A DNA stretch of 12,017 nucleotides from Firmicutes bacterium UBA1065 (GTDB lineage: Bacteria > Bacillota > Clostridia > Tissierellales > Sedimentibacteraceae), in the NCBI GenBank assembly GCA_002316225.1, contig DCDC01000072.1:1-12017 (forward strand), read 5' to 3'. The position numbers and the translations under genes are program-made. Of this stretch, positions 6,542-12,017 are shown one piece after another. Below the pieces are notes generated by a model, which had not been told where the DNA came from, did not search any database, and worked only from the letters and a program-made list of their open reading frames with translations. Positions within the stretch are counted from its first letter, which is position 1; every line of letters starts with the position of its first letter.

Positions 6542-7543
6542 ATGCTTCTATTCAGGATAGGACCGAGACATTTGTTTTTGAGAACTAAAAATGTAGATGA
6601 TGTGACAGATTTTTTAGTCAGTAGTCTCAAGGGAGAGGTTACGGATTTTTGGAAGGCTTTTGAAAAAGCATCGGAAAACAGCACAATTTGCTACATAACC
6701 GGCATTGATCTTAAAAAGACCTATGTGGAGGATGCAAAGAAAATTGTGCTTGTCAATGATGCGTCATCCTCCATATTGTGTTCGATTATAAGCAGTCAAA
6801 CATCAAGACTTCTGCAAAAGGTTGATTTGGGGCCGGCGTCAGTAGTTATGCGGGTTGCAGGAGATGAACACAAGATAGTGGAAAAGCTGAAGGAGATATT
6901 CGGCGGTAAAGAGGTTGATTGGATTGAAGGAATCGGAATAGGCGAGAAGGATGACACCATAATTGCCTTAACAAGAAAGGTGCTTGCCGGCCCAGTTGCT
7001 GATTTCCTGGACACTAAGCTCTTGATTTCAAAACCCGTCAGGGAAATCCAGGACAAGCTCCGTTTAGAGGGGCTGAGACTGATTACTCAAAACTTAGACG
7101 ACAGCCAGTGGTATGAACTTAGAATCAATATTTATGATTCTTACGGGGATTATTTCAGACACTATGACAGGCTTATGTTTGTGTTGTCAAAGCTGGAAAT
7201 GGGAATGGTTTTGGGTGAAAGCTGGACAAAGGATTTTGCTGTCATGCTTTACTGGGTACTTACTTACCAGGTTAGATTATTTACTTTCCATACACCCGCA
7301 GAGATTAAAAAGATACTGATGGCATTGGAATATTCGGTAGAGGGCGACAGGTTGGTTGACTTTGACCTGTACTATAAGAACAAAAAAATTTACTGGTACG
7401 ATGTCAACAAAGATAGGGGAAAAGGGAAAAGTAAGCTTGACGAAGCTAAAATCTACAGGCAGAATCTTTATGAAAAGCTGAGTTCCGAAGACATTAAAAC
7501 CTTGGAAGAAATGGAAAAAACCATTCGCATGAAACGAAGCTGA
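6542..7543 (+). CDS. Unrecognised 333-residue protein, partner of the phosphoesterase
   Basis: I do not recognise this family. The protein is soluble-looking, with no clear signal peptide or membrane helix. The first half is alpha/beta-like and contains GPASVVMRVAGDEHKIVEKL (98-117). A glycine-rich turn EGIGIGEKDD (129-138) lies in the middle. An aromatic-rich second half (about 190-290) holds DSQWYELRINIYDSYGDYF and KIYWYDVNK, and the C terminus is a lysine-rich helix. It starts 15 bases after the phosphoesterase gene, behind a purine-rich AAAGGGGAT site (6529-6537), so the two are probably one operon. A long palindrome (7558-7597) closes the unit. Confidence 0.75.
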   Translation: MLLFRIGPRHLFLRTKNVDDVTDFLVSSLKGEVTDFWKAFEKASENSTICYITGIDLKKTYVEDAKKIVLVNDASSSILCSIISSQTSRLLQKVDLGPASVVMRVAGDEHKIVEKLKEIFGGKEVDWIEGIGIGEKDDTIIALTRKVLAGPVADFLDTKLLISKPVREIQDKLRLEGLRLITQNLDDSQWYELRINIYDSYGDYFRHYDRLMFVLSKLEMGMVLGESWTKDFAVMLYWVLTYQVRLFTFHTPAEIKKILMALEYSVEGDRLVDFDLYYKNKKIYWYDVNKDRGKGKSKLDEAKIYRQNLYEKLSSEDIKTLEEMEKTIRMKRS

Positions 7544-7557
7544 TAAAAACTTTTCGG

Positions 7558-7600
7558 GGACGGTTCTTTATGTTGTCAGGAATGAAAAGAACCGTCCTTT
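7558..7600 (+). terminator. Long palindrome with terminator-like T tail
   Basis: GGACGGTTCTTT (7558-7569) pairs perfectly over 12 bases with AAAGAACCGTCC (7586-7597), loop 16 bases, followed by TTTAAAT. It can end the upstream operon. The GGGGACGGTTCTTT wording also resembles dispersed REP-like palindromes found near Y1/RAYT transposases in Firmicutes, so it may be a captured repeat acting as a terminator. Confidence 0.6.
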
Positions 7601-7661
7601 AAATATAAAAGGTTTGGAACATTTCTTATTTTGCTGCGTCAAAGTTAATTGAGGTGATATT

Positions 7662-8006
7662 ATGAAGAAAAAGCTGATTATTTTAATAGGTGTCTTAATT
7701 TTTGCAGTTGTTATCATAGGTATTGTAAATAAATATATTATTAATGATGATGGAATCGTCCAAAAGGTATCCTTTAATGCAACCGTGCTTGAAAACAACG
7801 GGAATTCCATATTGGTTGAACCTGAAGGAGGATCATGGGAGCTTAAGTCCAGCGATAAGATAGTTGTCAGGGTTCCTGCAAACGATGGTTTAAAAGATTT
7901 GTCGGAATTCACCGAAGGCAGCAAGGTAAAAATTACCTATGACGGCATGATTATGGAAAGTTATCCGGCACAAATAAATGCTTTCAAAGTGGAACTGCTG
8001 AAATAA
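7662..8006 (+). CDS. Membrane-anchored or secreted small protein, DUF3221-like
   Basis: This 114-residue protein has a basic start and a long hydrophobic segment (about 4-24), acting as a signal anchor or uncleaved signal peptide. A small extracytoplasmic beta-rich domain follows. The blocks ATVLENNGNSILVEPEGG (40-57) and GSKVKITYDGMIMESYPAQI (86-105) resemble DUF3221, a barrel-like domain of unknown function common in Firmicutes. GAGGTGAT (7651-7658) precedes ATG. It lies alone between the palindrome at 7558-7597 and the acetyltransferase gene 103 bases downstream. The role is unknown. Confidence 0.75.
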   Translation: MKKKLIILIGVLIFAVVIIGIVNKYIINDDGIVQKVSFNATVLENNGNSILVEPEGGSWELKSSDKIVVRVPANDGLKDLSEFTEGSKVKITYDGMIMESYPAQINAFKVELLK

Positions 8007-8070
8007 TTTTGGGGGACCTTCATTCTGTCTGGGTTTAATTTTGGGGACCTTCTTTTAGTTCTGGATTTGT
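8007..8070 (+). repeat. Imperfect tandem repeat with TTTTGGGGACCTTC
   Basis: TTTTGGGGGACCTTC (8007-8021) and TTTTGGGGACCTTC (8039-8052) start two imperfect copies, with a period of about 32 bases. Both continue into CTGG(G/A)TTT. They directly follow the stop codon of the DUF3221-like gene. The GGGGAC start recalls the palindrome at 7558, suggesting a related short repeat family. Confidence 0.55.
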
Positions 8071-8109
8071 CAAATAATTGAATACTGAATAAATTGCAGG
8101 AGGATTGTT

Positions 8110-8661
8110 ATGATATTTAAGGAAAAAACCATTTCATTAAAGAATGGAGAAACATGTGTATTAAGAAGTCCCGAAGTTGAGGATGCGGAAGTAATGCTTG
8201 ACTATTTGAGAAAGACAACGGCTGAAACGGATTATTTGTTGCGTTATCCCGAAGAGGTAACAATGACTATAGAAGATGAAATCAACTATATTAATCATGT
8301 AAGGGAAGCTCCCAGGGGTGTAATGATTTGTGCTTTTATAGGCAATAAACTTGTGGGGAATACACACCTGATGCCGGTTGGTGAAGTGTATAAAATTTCT
8401 CACAGGGCAACTTTCGGCATAGCAGTTCTTAAGGAAGCATGGAACTTGGGTCTGGGAAGTACCCTAATAACCGAAATATTGAAGGTTGCAGGGGAAGCCG
8501 GATTTGAACTGGTTGAACTGGAGGTTGCAGGTCCAAATCACAAGGCAATAGAGTTATATAAGAAATTCGGATTTAAAATTTACGGGACCCGGGAGAAGGG
8601 TTTTAAGTTTAAGGACGGGACTTATTGTGATGAGCATTTGATGTTGAAAAGAATAAGATAA
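8110..8661 (+). CDS. GNAT-family N-acetyltransferase
   Basis: This 183-residue GNAT-fold enzyme transfers an acetyl group from acetyl-CoA to an amine. The pyrophosphate-binding motif A reads IAVLKEAWNLGLGSTL (104-119), the R/QxxGxG/A loop being NLGLGS. Motif B includes NHKAIELYKKFGF (143-155), with Tyr150 as a likely acid. The C terminus DGTYCDEHLMLKR (169-181) is typical of the RimJ/RimL- and YncA-like groups. The acceptor (amino acid, peptide N terminus or drug) cannot be told. AGGAGG (8098-8103) lies six bases before ATG. It ends directly in front of a repeat cluster and appears to be a single gene. Confidence 0.88.
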   Translation: MIFKEKTISLKNGETCVLRSPEVEDAEVMLDYLRKTTAETDYLLRYPEEVTMTIEDEINYINHVREAPRGVMICAFIGNKLVGNTHLMPVGEVYKISHRATFGIAVLKEAWNLGLGSTLITEILKVAGEAGFELVELEVAGPNHKAIELYKKFGFKIYGTREKGFKFKDGTYCDEHLMLKRIR

Positions 8662-8665
8662 ATGA

Positions 8666-8723
8666 TGTCATTGCTATGAATATCCCATGGTGTCATCCTG
8701 ATGGCTTTAGCCCGAAGGATCTC
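8666..8723 (-). repeat. 58-base repeat, inverted copy of 708-765
   Basis: The reverse complement of this stretch matches 708-765 at 56 of 58 positions by my alignment. It includes the arm GGGCT(T/A)AAGCCC-type core and the tail from CTATGAATATCCCAT to TGTCATTGC. It begins five bases after the acetyltransferase stop codon. Confidence 0.85.
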
Positions 8724-8739
8724 ATAGTTTTACATAAGC

Positions 8740-8796
8740 GTCATTCTGAGAACTTGTGAAGAATCTCATGAGATCCTTCGCTTCGCTCAGGATGAC
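8740..8796. repeat. Palindromic GTCATTCTGAG/CTCAGGATGAC inverted pair
   Basis: GTCATTCTGAG (8740-8750) faces CTCAGGATGAC (8786-8796) with AATCTCATGAGATCC at the centre. The left arm interior is AACTTGTGAA, the right arm interior GCTTCGC. With the half-unit at 8692-8724 this gives three half-units, each with a different interior, in about 105 bases. Confidence 0.85.
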
Positions 8797-8923
8797 TTAG
8801 GGTATTCGTTATTGTGGTGTATATAATATGTGAAAATTTTGAGGGCAATCCCATGGAATCCTTTTCAAACACCCAGGGTATCAAAACGTTTTAATAGGAC
8901 ATAATATTTATAAAGGAGGTTAT

Positions 8924-9877
8924 ATGTATTCGGACATAGACAAGAAGCTTCATGAAGCCCGGGAAAAATTAGACAGGCTGAACAAAATAGATTCAATTCT
9001 TAAAGAATTAAGAAGAGATGAAGCCGCATTAAGGGACAAGGTATATGAATTAAAGGAAGTCCTGGACAAAGAAATTTTAGATGTAGAAAAATTGGATTAT
9101 ACCAACCTTGTATCTATCTTCTATTCAATTACCGGCAAATTGGCAGATAAGAAAGAAAAGGAGCAAAGGGAAGCACTTGCGGCTAAACTGCAATATGACC
9201 AGGCAAACCATGATTTAAACAATATAAAAACAGAAATATTAAAATTAACGGAAGAGAGAGAAATCTACAAGGGTTCTGCAGATGAATACAAGGCTTTGTA
9301 TGAACAAAAAAAGAATTTGCTGCTGAACTCCTGTGAAGCAGCAGCTCAAAAAATATTAGAGCTTACAAAGAAGATAGAAGAATCAAAAAGAAATATTAGA
9401 GAAATAAAAGAAGCTGTTTTGGCAGGGCAGTCTGCTGCAAACCACCTTGATTCTGCATTAAGCAGCCTGAATTCCGCCCAGGGCTGGGGGACATGGGATA
9501 TACTGGGAGGAGGACTGATTACGGATTTAGCAAAACACTCCCATATCGATGATGCCATGAGAGAAGCAGAAAGAGCACATCAAAAGCTTAGAGAATTTAA
9601 ATCTGAACTTGCAGATGTTAGGATAAACTGTAATATTTCCTTTGATATGGGTGGCTTTGCCAAGTTTGCGGATTTCTTTTTTGACGGCTTGATAGCGGAT
9701 TGGTATATGCAGTCTAAAATTAATAATTCCTATCAAAGTGTGGTAAACGTAAGAAATCAAGTCTCAAGTGTCATACATAGGCTGCAGCAGTTGGAGGACC
9801 GGGAAAAGCAATACCTGGAAGGGCTGGAAAGGGAACTGGAGAATGTAATTCTTGGTTCTGAGTTGATAAATAATTGA
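8924..9877 (+). CDS. Coiled-coil protein with a conserved WGTWDxLGGG motif, function unknown
   Basis: This 317-residue, highly charged protein is helical over most of its length. Coiled-coil segments lie at about 1-55, 75-165 and 210-232, with another at 270-308. A compact non-coiled motif, GWGTWDILGGGLITDLAKHS then HIDDA (187-211), interrupts the helices. A second hydrophobic or aromatic patch, FADFFFDGLIADWYMQSKIN (248-267), lies near the end. There is no signal peptide or clear membrane helix. I have an impression of similar WGTWD...KHSxIDDA proteins in other bacteria, without assigned function. AAGGAGG (8912-8918) makes a strong start. The next gene begins 14 bases after the stop, so the two are probably co-transcribed. 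Confidence 0.85.
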   Translation: MYSDIDKKLHEAREKLDRLNKIDSILKELRRDEAALRDKVYELKEVLDKEILDVEKLDYTNLVSIFYSITGKLADKKEKEQREALAAKLQYDQANHDLNNIKTEILKLTEEREIYKGSADEYKALYEQKKNLLLNSCEAAAQKILELTKKIEESKRNIREIKEAVLAGQSAANHLDSALSSLNSAQGWGTWDILGGGLITDLAKHSHIDDAMREAERAHQKLREFKSELADVRINCNISFDMGGFAKFADFFFDGLIADWYMQSKINNSYQSVVNVRNQVSSVIHRLQQLEDREKQYLEGLERELENVILGSELINN

Positions 9878-9891
9878 AGTCAGGAGTCATC

Positions 9892-10068
9892 ATGGAAAAG
9901 AAGTGGCCGGATTTAACGATGCCTGTATTAATTTTTGTCTTTACTATTTTTTTCGGAGGTATATACATAAATAGATCTTCTCATGGAGAGCTGGAATCTG
10001 CAATTTTGTTCTTGTCAGCCGTAATTGCGGCAGGAAGTTATTGGATCGGACAAAATGTCAGGAAATAG
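9892..10068 (+). CDS. 58-residue two-helix membrane protein
   Basis: From ATG 9892 the product is 58 residues with two hydrophobic helices (about 10-27 and 36-54) and a short polar hairpin between them (NRSSHGELES). AGGAG (9882-9886) lies five bases upstream. This favours ATG 9892 over an in-frame TTG at 9874 that overlaps the previous stop codon. It follows the coiled-coil gene after 14 bases, so it may tether or partner that protein at the membrane. This is inference from spacing only. No family is recognised. Confidence 0.7.
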   Translation: MEKKWPDLTMPVLIFVFTIFFGGIYINRSSHGELESAILFLSAVIAAGSYWIGQNVRK

Positions 10069-10176
10069 GCGTGGCTTTTTTTGAAAAATAGTTAAAAACA
10101 TAAATTATATTAAACCTAAAAAGTTATTACTAAAAATATATATAATTAAATAAAAGGTTTACAATAAATCTAAAAC

Positions 10177-10206
10177 TTGACATTTTATTAATCATTATGT
10201 TAGAAT
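10177..10206 (+). promoter_or_regulatory. Promoter of the atp operon
   Basis: A perfect TTGACA (10177-10182) and TAGAAT (10201-10206) are separated by 18 bases, with a very AT-rich upstream tract (10084-10176) that could act as an UP element. The predicted start near 10212-10214 coincides with the first base pairs of the leader pseudoknot. Confidence 0.7.
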
Positions 10207-10211
10207 TCTTT

Positions 10212-10269
10212 CAGAGAAATGGTGTCCTCTTTGTTTCGACAGGGACACTATGTTTTTAAACGGGGAGGG
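10212..10269 (+). promoter_or_regulatory. Structured atp leader: candidate pseudoknot RNA switch with anti-Shine-Dalgarno
   Basis: Two stems interlock. CAGAGA (10212-10217) pairs with UCUUUG (10228-10233), with one G-U, and GUGUCC (10222-10227) pairs perfectly with GGACAC (10243-10248). The loops are 4, 0 and 9 bases, an ideal H-type pseudoknot with stacked stems. The junction UCCUC (10225-10229) is also complementary to GGGAGG(G) within the ribosome binding site GGGGAGGG (10262-10269). Folding of the pseudoknot would thus compete with masking of that site. The stems and complementarity are seen directly. Switching and the ligand are inferred. A simple 6-8 bp hairpin followed by TATGTTTTT (possible attenuator) is the alternative reading. 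Confidence 0.5.
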
Positions 10270-10277
10270 TGCTGCCT

Positions 10278-10520
10278 TTGGATGAGCGCCATAATCAGGA
10301 AAAACCACCAAAGAAATACTATGAAGTATTCCGTGCCCTGGCTGATTTTTCACAGATAGGATTCAGCATAGCAGTATCGGTATTGGTCGGAGTCTTGATA
10401 GGCCAGTACCTGGACGACAAGTTAGGAACCGAGCCATGGTTTCTTCTGGTGTTTTCTGTCTTAGGAGTTGGGGCTGGAATTAGAATCTTATTTAATATAG
10501 CTAAGGGCAGAAAGGATTAA
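10278..10520 (+). CDS. atpZ: AtpZ-type accessory membrane protein of the ATP synthase operon
   Basis: This 80-residue protein belongs to the AtpZ / ATPase_gene1 family, which precedes atpI in many Firmicute F-ATPase operons. In alkaliphilic Bacillus, AtpZ and AtpI have been linked to Mg2+/Ca2+ transport. A charged, proline-containing N terminus is followed by two helices (about 25-42 and 54-74) and the family phrase GQYLDDKLGTEPW (42-54). I chose TTG 10278 because GGGGAGGG (10262-10269) then has an eight-base spacing. A GTG at 10269 would overlap that site and add three residues. It is the first gene of the operon, 27 bases before atpI. Confidence 0.85.
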   Translation: MDERHNQEKPPKKYYEVFRALADFSQIGFSIAVSVLVGVLIGQYLDDKLGTEPWFLLVFSVLGVGAGIRILFNIAKGRKD

Positions 10521-10547
10521 AATAAGGGGTAATGAGATGGGATAAGT

Positions 10548-10937
10548 ATGAAGTTATCTGATATGGGAAGAAGAATGATCAATAATATACTTATCATAGC
10601 ATTTGTGTGTATTCTAATTTCAGTACTCTATTACCGATCCATGAAGTTTCTGCCTTTCTTATTTGGGGTCTTGTTAGGTTCATCCCTAAGCATCTTAAAG
10701 GTATTTCTCTTGGAACACACGGTGAATAAGGCATTGACTATGGAAAAGTCGAAAGCAGGGGGCTATGCCGGTATTCAACACATATTTAGGTTTTTCTTAA
10801 CAGGTTTTGTCCTGTATTTAGGTGCAGTAGTACCCCGGATAAGTTTGTGGGGGGTGGCAGCCGGCGTATTTGCTTTCCAGCTGGCAGCGTATAAAATTAA
10901 TTTGCCCCGAAAACTTATAATAAAAAAGGATACATAG
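10548..10937 (+). CDS. atpI: AtpI, ATP synthase accessory subunit I
   Basis: This 129-residue integral membrane protein has four hydrophobic segments (about 12-28, 32-53, 78-96 and 99-116), the topology and length of the AtpI family. It occupies the usual place between atpZ and atpB. AtpI assists assembly of the c-ring or its stability in Na+ ATPases such as that of Acetobacterium, and is not a catalytic subunit. The polar loop HTVNKALTMEKSKAGGYAG (57-75) separates the two helix pairs. AtpI sequences diverge strongly, so position is important evidence. Spacing to atpB is 15 bases. The site before ATG 10548 is a weak GAGATGGGA. Confidence 0.82.
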   Translation: MKLSDMGRRMINNILIIAFVCILISVLYYRSMKFLPFLFGVLLGSSLSILKVFLLEHTVNKALTMEKSKAGGYAGIQHIFRFFLTGFVLYLGAVVPRISLWGVAAGVFAFQLAAYKINLPRKLIIKKDT

Positions 10938-10952
10938 GTGGTGATAAGCTGA

Positions 10953-11621
10953 ATGAACATAAATATAAAAAATCTTTGGGTTTTAAATGTAGCAGGTGTT
11001 GAAGTATGGATAACCGAAACAATTTTTAACACATGGATAATCATGATTTTTCTTATTGTGCTTGCACTTATAGCTCGAATTAAGCTTAAAAGCTTTAAAA
11101 CCATACCCAGGGGAGCCCAGAATGCAATAGAAGCTATTGTGGAAATTTTCGATAATTTTGCAGTCGATACTTTAGGCGAAAAGCTTTCCTACATAGCGCC
11201 TTGGTATTTCACGGTTTTTGTATATTTAATAACTTGCTGCATATTCAGTGTTTTTGGATTAAGAGCACCATCAGCAGACTTTGCAACTACTTTTGCTTTA
11301 GCCCTTGCCGGCTTTTTACTTATGATCATCTTGGGACTTAAACACCGCAAAGAGCAATATTTAAAGAGTTTCTTCGAACCTAATCTCTTATTTTTCCCGC
11401 TTAACCTTATTGGTGAATTATCTAAACCCATATCTTTGAGTTTTCGTCTCTTTGGAAACATGCTTTCCGGTACTATTATATTAACCATGTACTATGGGCT
11501 TACACCCTTATTTGTACAATTTGGCATACCGGTATTTCTTCACGCTTTTTTTGATGTATTATTTGGAGGAATTCAAGCCTATGTATTTGTAATAATAAGC
11601 CTCATGTATGTTAAGGGATAG
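10953..11621 (+). CDS. atpB: F-type ATP synthase subunit a
   Basis: This 222-residue membrane subunit forms the two ion half-channels next to the c-ring. The essential arginine is Arg165 in SLSFRLFGNMLSG (161-173). The last helix carries FGGIQAYVFVIISLMYV (204-220), with Gln208 at the conserved glutamine position. GLRAPSADF (102-110) corresponds to the usual GLRPPTAD loop. Five or six helices are predicted and the length is normal for Clostridia. AGGTGGTGA (10936-10944) lies before ATG 10953. A 75-base gap follows before atpE. Confidence 0.95.
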   Translation: MNINIKNLWVLNVAGVEVWITETIFNTWIIMIFLIVLALIARIKLKSFKTIPRGAQNAIEAIVEIFDNFAVDTLGEKLSYIAPWYFTVFVYLITCCIFSVFGLRAPSADFATTFALALAGFLLMIILGLKHRKEQYLKSFFEPNLLFFPLNLIGELSKPISLSFRLFGNMLSGTIILTMYYGLTPLFVQFGIPVFLHAFFDVLFGGIQAYVFVIISLMYVKG

Positions 11622-11696
11622 AAAACATATTGATGGACTAATGCAAATTATTAATACTATATTATCAAATAAATTTTAATCTTGGAGGAAATAATT

Positions 11697-11966
11697 ATGG
11701 AAAAAATAGCTATAGCGATAGGAATAATTCATATTGCAGCATCAATTGCTCTGTTAAACGGATTACTAACCGTGTTCGGCCAGTCGAAAGTTGCCTGCCA
11801 GGCAATTGAATCAATCGCCAGGCAGCCGGAAGCTGCTAACGATATCCGAAGCATCATGTTTGCCACCCTGGCCATGTGTGAAACATCGGGTATTTACGGA
11901 CTTTTGATTGCTATCATTATGCTGTTTGCTAATCCACTGGTGGACAAATTACTCAGCTTACTGTAA
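11697..11966 (+). CDS. atpE: F-type ATP synthase subunit c, Na+-type ligands, altered glycine motif
   Basis: This 89-residue two-helix proteolipid forms the rotor ring. The polar loop AIESIARQPEAANDI (36-50) is the family hallmark. Ion-site residues align with the Na+-binding c subunit of Ilyobacter: Gln29 (Q32), Met60 (V63, a backbone ligand), Glu62 (E65), Thr63 (S66) and Tyr67 (Y70). Glu followed by Ser/Thr together with Gln in helix 1 is the Na+ signature. Helix 1 normally packs through GxGxGxG. Here it reads GLLTVFG (22-28), with Leu24 and Val26 in place of the two middle glycines. Start ATG 11697 follows GGAGG (11684-11688) at eight bases. An upstream in-frame TTG (11682) overlaps that site and is rejected. 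Confidence 0.95.
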   Translation: MEKIAIAIGIIHIAASIALLNGLLTVFGQSKVACQAIESIARQPEAANDIRSIMFATLAMCETSGIYGLLIAIIMLFANPLVDKLLSLL

Positions 11967-11987
11967 TAAAAAGCAGCGACAGCATTC

Positions 11988-12017
11988 ATGGCATATAAGA
12001 AAGACCAGCTAATTAAA
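11988..12017 (+). CDS. Possible start of the next gene (partial)
   Basis: ATG at 11988 opens MAYKKDQLIK to the window end, 21 bases after the atpE stop. No good ribosome binding site is visible. The residues do not resemble the hydrophobic N terminus of subunit b, the gene expected next in an atp operon. Ten codons open by chance is common. Confidence 0.2.
   Translation, partial: MAYKKDQLIK

Noticed and set aside
9874..9891. TTG start for the small membrane protein at 9874
   Set aside because: The AGGAG at 9882-9886 is well placed for ATG 9892 and lies inside the longer version.
10070..10090. Terminator after the 58-residue membrane gene
   Set aside because: GGCGTGGC followed by seven T bases looks suggestive, but I found no complementary arm upstream to form a stem.
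10212..10248. Fluoride (crcB) riboswitch
   Set aside because: The pseudoknot order and the GGUGUCC...GGACAC pairing resemble it, but the second hairpin (P3) of that class is missing and the genes downstream are not fluoride-related.
10222..10260. Intrinsic terminator/attenuator in the atp leader
   Set aside because: GTGTCC...GGACAC followed by TATGTTTTT could qualify, but the loop is 15 bases, the T run is short and interrupted, and the alternative pseudoknot uses the same bases more completely. Kept only as an alternative.
11682..11696. TTG start for atpE at 11682
   Set aside because: It overlaps the GGAGG ribosome site that correctly serves ATG 11697, and the extra MEEII residues are not family-like.

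Overview
The window looks like the chromosome of an AT-rich, low-GC Gram-positive anaerobe, most likely class Clostridia. The evidence is strong AGGAGG-type ribosome binding sites, TTG starts, sigma-A-like promoters (TTGACA/TATAAT), an SDR-type threonine dehydrogenase, and the front end of an F-type ATP synthase operon whose c subunit carries Na+-type ligands. I cannot name genus or species from the sequence alone.

Layout. Positions 1-130 hold the promoter, a TetR-type operator and the first 14 codons of a leftward gene. Then come a small two-helix SHOCT-like membrane protein (257-658) and an M20D metallo-amidohydrolase (843-1958). Next is a large c-di-GMP-type signalling gene, REC-PAS-PAS-GGDEF-EAL (2061-4549), split by a one-base deletion near 2949. 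A bidirectional terminator (4548-4575) separates it from the convergent threonine dehydrogenase gene tdh (4591-5553, minus strand). A 349-base gap upstream of tdh carries tandem GTCATCCTGAGCG repeats. A probable two-gene operon follows: a degenerate calcineurin-like phosphoesterase (5903-6526) and an unrecognised 333-residue protein (6542-7543), closed by a long palindrome. A DUF3221-like secreted or anchored protein (7662-8006) and a GNAT acetyltransferase (8110-8661) come next. Another repeat cluster leads to a coiled-coil protein (8924-9877) paired with a 58-residue two-helix membrane protein (9892-10068). The right end is the start of the atp operon: atpZ, atpI, atpB (a subunit), atpE (c subunit). 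The rest of the operon presumably lies beyond the window.

How parts work together. AtpB and AtpE form the ion path of the ATP synthase membrane sector, and AtpZ and AtpI are accessory membrane proteins. AtpE has Gln29, Glu62, Thr63 and Tyr67 at the Na+-ligand positions, so Na+ coupling is predicted. However, its first helix has lost the middle glycines of the usual GxGxGxG packing motif. The atp leader can form a compact H-type pseudoknot whose stem junction (UCCUC) is also complementary to the Shine-Dalgarno sequence. This is a good candidate for a translational RNA switch, possibly a Na+ sensor.

The intergenic regions share one family of short palindromic repeats (GTCATYCTGAG...GATCTCA). 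It occurs as inverted pairs, as tandem half-units, and as a 58-base inverted copy pair about 8 kb apart. No tRNA, rRNA, CRISPR array or complete insertion sequence was seen.
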